From the NCBI GenBank assembly GCA_029204225.1, contig CM055093.1, positions 45,742,338 through 45,806,337 of the forward strand: a stretch of 64,000 nt of DNA, in the 5' to 3' direction. Under the pieces are notes generated by a model. The model ran no database searches. It was not told the origin of the DNA and saw only the letters and a program-made list of their open reading frames with translations. The position numbers and the translations under genes were made by a program. This stretch comes from Diphasiastrum complanatum (Eukaryota > Streptophyta > Lycopodiopsida > Lycopodiales > Lycopodiaceae). Below, in pieces: positions 58,242 through 64,000 of this stretch (position 1 is the first letter of the stretch; every line of letters begins with the position of its first letter).

Positions 58242-58922
58242 TTGCAGGCTTGCTCTCTCTGCTGGCTCCATGCTCTCCATTGCTGCTGCCACCTAATCAC
58301 CTTACCTCCTCCTGGTGCTGACGTGGCAGATCAGGCAACGCTGCCTGAGTCAGCAGCAGCAGCGCAGAGGGAGCCAGCACTGCCTGCCACACAGGCAGTA
58401 GCGCTGCCTGAGATGGCTGCGCTGCTGCCTGCCACGCAGGCAGTAACGCCTGTCCATACCCCCTCCCATCCTCCTGCTGCCTCCCTTCCACTGGACTCCT
58501 TCCACTCCCCATTTCTTCTACCTTTGTTGTCCGCTCTTCTTCCTCTACGGACATTCCCCCCCACCAACGTTATTCCATACACTTCATCTAAATCTATAGA
58601 GCTCTTTTCCTCCTGGCAGATTGACCAATTCAAGGCAGATTTCCAATTCTCGAAACAAGAAATTTCCCAGTTAAAAGAAACGGCAGCCTCCTTGGTTGAT
58701 GAAAAGAACTTGTTGCAGATCAAGATTGCATCATTAGAGCAGTCAATTGGGAACAAGCAGATTGGAGCCTCAGAATCTACTACCACAATGAGTTTTTTCA
58801 AAAACAGTGATTCTCCATGCCGGCTGCTCTCCCAATGCAGGTATTTTATACAACTCTTTGCCGGCCTCTATCTCAGAGGTCTTAGCCAAAAAGAAGAGGC
58901 CCTCTCTTGGGCATCCGTCTGA
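58242..58922 (+). CDS. Unidentified ORF, low-complexity N-half and coiled-coil C-half
   Basis: 226 codons. The N-half is Ala/Pro/Gln-rich and contains two copies of a CTGCCTGCCAC...CAGGCAGTA unit (near 58383 and 58428). The C-half has a coiled-coil-like stretch (FQFSKQEISQLKETAASLVD, EKNLLQIKIASLEQSIGN). No family was recognised. The repeat-rich setting suggests a gag or ORF1-like fragment of a mobile element rather than a host gene. From 59190 to 60110 I see no gene. Confidence 0.25.
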   Translation: MQACSLCWLHALHCCCHLITLPPPGADVADQATLPESAAAAQREPALPATQAVALPEMAALLPATQAVTPVHTPSHPPAASLPLDSFHSPFLLPLLSALLPLRTFPPTNVIPYTSSKSIELFSSWQIDQFKADFQFSKQEISQLKETAASLVDEKNLLQIKIASLEQSIGNKQIGASESTTTMSFFKNSDSPCRLLSQCRYFIQLFAGLYLRGLSQKEEALSWASV

Positions 58923-60114
58923 AAGAAAGGTACCAAACCGAGTGCTCCAATATCCTCAATAATTTTCAACCACCATTTTGGAAGAAAAATCCAAAGAGCA
59001 AACAACCCACAATATTAGAGTTTGAGGGGTCTGGACAAAGGATGCCATTGCTAAGGCCAAACAATTTCTTGACACCATCTTAGGGCACAGATAAATGGTT
59101 TGGATACAGCTTGGAGAATTACCAGAGATGCAGCTACGTTGATTATTCATTTTACTTCCTTGGAGAGTTGTAGAAATGCTTTGCACTATAGAGCCAAGTT
59201 ACGTGATACCACTATTTACACGGATGACGACCTCACATACATTTAAGTCGAAGAAACGCGTTAAGCCTTTCAGGTGGTGCTTTATTGATAGCGCTCCTAG
59301 TAGTCCCAGTGCTAGGAATTTGGCCCCGGGTTTGAGAGTACCTCGGGGCCCCACCCACACCATCTTCAAATTGGAGTATGGAATGTTTGGCCTAGTCAAA
59401 CCAAGCATACCGACTTGATCCTTGACATCGTGCTACAAAAGGTACCATACACAATGCCATTTACGTGCACCTGAACCTACGAAAACTACTCTCTCCCTCA
59501 AAGAAATCCACCTCTACCCATATGCATCGTCCAGCCACAGGCATGGCTATAGAAATCTTGAACTCCTATAAAAAAAGGCCAAAAACTCAAGGCAAAGTGG
59601 ATAGTTGGGAAGAAATTGGATGCTTACATGTACAATAATAAGTTACTAAAAAGCCTTTATATGATGCAATGATGCACACTAAAGGGGTCATACAAAGCAG
59701 ACACAAAGCAATTAGCAAGTTACCAACAACATATTAAACTTGAAAATTAAAACTCGAAACTTGGAAGGTAATTACAACTTATATGATACAAAAACATGCA
59801 AAATGATCCAAATTTCACACATGACTCATAAGAATGATCAATATGTCAAAACTCATCTGATATATATTTCATATGACAAGGAGTGGGCCAATGGCTAAGT
59901 ACATGAGTCTAATAAACAACAAAATCATAGAGTCATGTGACATGAAAATAAACCTTGTATCCCTATGACTCGAAGGCATCGTGATCAAATGAAGATTCCT
60001 CCTCATCATTGTCATTGGTGGATGAATAGGAAGATAGGGAATCCTACTCTGGAAAGCATTGTTATCTCCTTGAACCTATGCCCCTGCGTTTGTCCCTGCA
60101 TCTACGTAAGGGCC

Positions 60115-60740
60115 CCAATTCCCTTATACTCACAATTAACTTACGGGTTGTTGGTCTACCAGTCCCTAGCATGGACACGCTACCCGAGACCAGTCATGGG
60201 CATGACATTATTCCCCCCTTATTTAAGTTCTGTCCTCAGAACTTAAAACTGGGAAAGTTCCTCCTTAAGCTTCCTTCCTGTTCACAGAAATCATCATCGT
60301 CTGTGTGATCTTTCAATTCCCTTATAGTCACAATTAACTTACGGGTTGTTGGTCTACCGGTCCCTAGCATGGACATGCTACCCGAGACCAGTCATGGGCA
60401 TGACAATACCCCTGAATACCAAGATTTAAATTACTTATCATAGTTTTCCGAATTTTTTTGTCTTCACCCTTAGCTAATGAAACTATGTACCTATGTTGAC
60501 TAGGAACTTCTGGAAGTCTGAGTTTTTTTTTATGGGTCGCCCCATCATGGACACGCTACCCGAGACCAGCCATGGGCATGACAATACCCCTGAATACCAA
60601 GATTTAAATTACTTACCATAGTTTTCCAAATTTTTTTGTCTTCACCCTTAGCTAATAAAACTATGTACCTATGCTGACTAGGAACTTCTGGAAGTCTGAG
60701 TTTTTTAACTAGGGTGTATTTGATGAAATTATGGGTCGCC
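60115..60740. repeat. Local duplications at the broken end of a gypsy element
   Basis: A segment with ACAATTAACTTACGGGTTGTTGG and CATGGACA(C/T)GCTACCCGAGACC recurs at about 60135, 60325 and (partly) 60547. A second unit, from ACCCCTGAATACCAAG to GGAACTTCTGGAAGTCTGAG, occurs at 60408-60518 and 60586-60699. The right-hand units belong to the minus-strand gypsy protease. Confidence 0.8.
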
Positions 60741-61752
60741 CCATCATCAACCATGACTCTGACTGACTGGTTATCAACTTTCCCATGCATACGTACTAGA
60801 TCATGCGGCCCACAACTGAAGGGTCTCGCTAGCATTGCAGAAGTTAGTTGGCAACAGTGTTCATGGTAAACACTTTTATCTCGGAAGTTGCCGAGTCACT
60901 TGGGAAACTTACTGTCTAAACAAGATGAACTTGTTTTTTATCTTTCTTTTCTTTTTTAGTGAAAGGCCCCTTGGGACTGTGTGTCCCTTGCCCATGCACA
61001 CAAAGCACAAACGCTCTTGTTTGGCTTTCTCAAAATCTTCTGGTTTTAAGGGCTGTATGAGCTTCTTTCTTTTTAAAAATTTCTTTTTATATTGAAAGTC
61101 TTTCTGAGTAGGTTGCTCAAATTGGGGCTGTTGTCTACCCACTGAATCATCATAGATTTGAGCATATTTGAGAGCTTGCTCTAGGGTAGTAGGCGAGTTT
61201 CTCTGGACCTCTACTTTATATTCATCTTTAAGGCCATGGACAAATCCTCTGACTTTCTGATAGTCATCCATATTTTTTATCTTTAAAATTGCTTCTCGAT
61301 ACTGCGAGATATAATGGATTAAGGATTTGTCCATTACTATTTTTTCCCAGACTTCCCAGGCTCTATCAAGTTCATTTTCTGACAGAAACTCTCTTAGGAA
61401 GGCTTCTTCAAAAGCCTTCCATGACCGGGGAGTCTGCCCAATCTCCTGGAGGTTTAGCCACCACTTATAGGCCATGGGCCCTAGGGAAAGACTGGCCTCA
61501 ATAGCTTGCAAATGGTCAGGGGTTTGTTTAAGAGCATGTATGTTCTTCCATTTGCTGAGGAAGGTTTGTAGAATATCTGCGTTTCTATCCTTCTCTTCCC
61601 CAATAAACGTAGGAGGCTTTAAGTCTTTAAAGACACTGGGATGAGACCGAATAGGCTCACCCGAAACTAATGGAAGTGGAGAAGTGGATGGCTGAGAAGT
61701 GGATGGGAGGCTTCCTTTCGCGGAGTTCAAAATTAAACTTTTGAGCTCGGCG
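60545..61752 (-). pseudogene. Ty3/gypsy gag and protease (minus strand)
   Basis: Gag reads HPSVFKDLKPPTFIGEEKD, GPMAYKWWLNLQEIGQTPRS, AFEEAFLREFLSENELDRAW and EQALKYAQIYDDSVG. The zinc knuckle begins CFVCMGKGHT but lacks its last Cys. The protease frame (60835-60545) reads RVMVDDGATHNFIKYTLVKK with an Asp-rich active-site-like DDG. The apparent start Met lies inside the LTR, so the first residues are an LTR-gag fusion made by a small deletion. RT is missing at the left end. Confidence 0.85.
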
Positions 61753-62061
61753 CAACCTTGCCTACTCCCTGATATGGAGCAAGCCCCTCCTAGCCCAGTG
61801 TGAGGGCTGGTAGCATGCATACTGCCAAGTGTCGGCCACGTGACACTGACGTGGCCAACTGCACGTCGGGACCCAACGTGGGGCCCTATCCTGCTGACAG
61901 GGTCCCTATGCTATGTTATTCCCGCCATGAGTATGGACCGTGCCGAGCACACTACTCACATTGTCTTGCCCTGTTGGTTGTATACGCTAGACACGACCCT
62001 GACTATGGTATCTGACCTCCTATGTTCTCTAGGGTTCGCCACTAATTACGTGCTCGTAACA
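61753..62061 (-). mobile_element. Inverted gypsy LTR (5' LTR of gag-protease half)
   Basis: On the minus strand it starts TGTTACGAGCACGTAA at 62061 and matches the LTR at 63591 base for base over long runs, roughly nine in ten positions by eye. It is cut short at 61753, where it fuses to gag. From 62062 to 62330 no gene is recognised. Confidence 0.8.
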
Positions 62062-62329
62062 GCCATGATCTCTAGGGGATGCATTTTTATTTGGGGATTT
62101 AGTTGGGGAAGGGCCCAGTGAGCCAGTTGAGATTGGGGAGGCAAAGCAAAGGGGAATAGGTTTTCTAGAGGCGGCAGCTATGGGAGGTGTTGGGGCGACC
62201 ATAGGGTGGAGCATACTCACACCCTAGAGCCATGCCATGACCACATGCACATACAAAGGGCAGGACATGTAGATATCAATAGAGCACAATGTTTGCAAGG
62301 TGGTAGAAGACAATGTCCTAGTGCGAAGG

Positions 62330-63623
62330 AACCCAGACATTCAAAAGTTCAAAAGACCTATGAGCTTTTTCGTAGGCGATTTTCTGGCCAGGTATGAAAA
62401 AGGACATCCAGCAATATGTAACCAGTTGCCAGAAATGTCAAGTAAATAAAGCAGAGTGTTTAAAGGCAGGAGGGTTGTTACAGCCCTTAGATATACCAGC
62501 TGGTAAGTGGGAGAGTATCTCCATGGATTTTATAGTACGCCTGCCTAAAACCCAAAAGGGTAATGACGCTATATGGGTCATAGTTGACCGTCTGACCAAA
62601 ATGGCTCACTTTATTTCGACCAAAACAACTGTTAGAGCTTCAGAGTTAGCGAGGTTGTTTGTAGATGGGCTATTTAAATTGTACGGTCTACCTTCTGGCA
62701 TAGTTAGCGACCGGGACAGTAAGTTTAATGGAAATTTTTGGAGGGCAGTATTCCATCATCTCCATACTAAACTAAATATGAGTACTACCGACCATCCACA
62801 GATGGACGGTCAAACGGAAAGAGTAAACCAGGTGCTGGAGGATATGCTTCGTGCATATGTCAGCAAAAAGCAGACTAATTGGGAGGAGTATCTCTCGATA
62901 TTAGAGTTTGCTTATAACAGTACCAAACATTCAGCTACGGGATACAGCCCCTTTATGCTGATGTATGGTTTTCAGCCACGCTCACCAACAGCTATAGGGT
63001 TTAAACAAGAAAAAGTTAGAGCAACCAGAAACTTTTTAGAAGACCTAAACCAGATGATAGAACATGCTAAGCGTAGCATTAGGCAGTCCCAGGATCGAGC
63101 TAGGCATTATGCAGATCCACACAGACGGGATGTGCAATTCTCCGCTGGTGAGAAAGTCTACTTGAGAGTCCCAGTTGACTCTAAAACCCTCAAATCAAGA
63201 GTGTGTGCTAAGTTTTCTCCTAGGTATTGTGGTCCTTTTACCATTAGTAGAAGACTAGGTGAGGTCACCTATGAACCACAACTCCCACGCAGCAGTAAGG
63301 TTTTTCCAGTCTTTCATGTAAGTCAGTTACGAAAAGCCTTAGCCAGATCAGAAAATCTGGCAGGGGACAGTGTTCTAGTTCTCCCATTGGATTCTCAACC
63401 TCCACATGAACCAGAGGAGATTCTTGATAGTAGAGAGACGCAGACTCATCATACTCTATACCGAGAATATCTAGTCAAGTGGAACGATCAGCCTGTTGAG
63501 AATGCCACCTGGGAAAAAAGGCAGCGTCTTTCGCAAGATTTTTCTAGACTTTGTCTTAGGGGACCAAGACGGTTCTTAAGGGGGAGGGAGTGTTACGAGC
63601 ACGTAACCGGTGCCGAACCCTAG
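62330..63623 (+). pseudogene. Ty3/gypsy chromovirus-type integrase with chromodomain
   Basis: After a short in-frame start (KVQKTYELFRRRFSG) and a frameshift at 62394, one frame of 409 codons follows. It carries zinc-binding CQKCQVNKAE, core SMDFIVRLPKTQKGNDAIWV, IVSDRDSKFNGNFWRAVF and DHPQMDGQTERVNQVLEDML. A C-terminal VYLRVPVDS...VFPVFHVSQLRK comes next, then a chromodomain (YLVKWNDQPVENATWE). It ends in the polypurine tract AAGGGGGAGGGAG; the last codons run into the LTR. The upstream RT is absent. Confidence 0.9.
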
Positions 63624-64000
63624 AGAACATAGGAGGTCAGATACCACAGTCAGGGTCGTGTCCAGCATATACGACCAACAGGGCAAGACAGTGTGAGTAG
63701 TGTGCCCCGACACGGTCCATAGCCATGGCGGGCCTAACACAGCATAGGGACCCTGTCAGCGGGATAGGGCCCCATGTTGGGTCCCGACGTGCAGTCGGCC
63801 ACGTCAGTGTCACGTGGCCGACACTTGGCAGTATGCATGCTACTAGCCCTCACACTGGGCTAGGAGGGGATTGCTCCATATCAAGGAGTAGGAAAGGTTG
63901 GGTGTTTGCCCTACTGTGGTGTTGAGACCTCTAACAATGGCCCTGCTACTGCCGATGAACACCATGATGACCCTACCCTTATCCATGAAATTTGTGATGG
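63591..64000 (+). mobile_element. Gypsy 3' LTR, runs off the window
   Basis: It starts TGTTACGAGCACGTAA after the polypurine tract of the chromovirus integrase. It contains a perfect 9-bp inverted repeat, CGGCCACGT...ACGTGGCCG, at 63796-63820 that includes a CACGTGGC G-box/ABRE-type core. The end of the LTR lies beyond 64000. Confidence 0.85.

Overview
This is nuclear DNA from a land plant with a large, repeat-rich genome. The evidence is two plant-type, intron-split genes, GT-AG introns (one of 13.4 kb), Ty1/copia and Ty3/gypsy debris on both strands, hAT, LINE and Helitron remnants, and long CT and CA microsatellites. The species cannot be named from the window. The long introns and low gene density would fit a fern, lycophyte or gymnosperm, but that is inference.

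Two host genes can be supported, both read from exon structure rather than long ORFs. (1) A PHR2-like photolyase/cryptochrome homologue on the + strand has CDS 5625-6497, 19895-20121, 20206-20292 and 20398-20428. Together these encode 405 residues in one unbroken frame. (2) A SOUL heme-binding protein of the plant HBP5 type lies on the - strand, with 3' coding exons 48844-48948, 48531-48669, 44362-44471 and 44168-44251. They give 145 C-terminal residues ending in a stop. The 5' exons were not found and may lie beyond the repeats to the right. No functional link between the two genes can be read from the sequence.

Layout. 1-4.3 kb: gypsy and copia remnants, ending in an intact-looking copia 3' LTR (3610-4240). 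4.3-5.6 kb: degenerate tandem repeat, then PHR2 upstream region. 5.6-20.4 kb: PHR2, whose first intron holds copia ends with an LTR (8499-8900), gypsy fragments on both strands, a hAT BED-finger remnant and antisense open fragments of unknown origin. 22.8-25.2 kb: minus-strand copia fragment. 25.2-34.9 kb: an inverted and nested cluster of one non-coding LTR-element family. 34.9-41.1 kb: tandem duplications, CT/CA arrays, a telomere-like GCCTAAA tract, a hAT transposase C-terminal remnant, minisatellites and a broken copia gag. 41.56-41.75 kb: a 191-bp mini-Helitron. 44.2-48.9 kb: the SOUL gene. 49.8-57.7 kb: a minus-strand chromovirus-type gypsy with an internal deletion, a plus-strand copia, and two 5'-truncated non-LTR insertions whose 3' ends share a hairpin, ATTAATAAAG and a (CT)n tail. 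60.4-64 kb: one gypsy family arranged as LTR-gag-protease inverted next to integrase-LTR, as if the 5' half of one element had flipped.

No rRNA, certain tRNA, CRISPR or bacterial-type signals were seen. The most unusual items are the CT-tailed non-LTR family, the inverted non-coding LTR cluster, the mini-Helitron, and the two genes concealed by introns.
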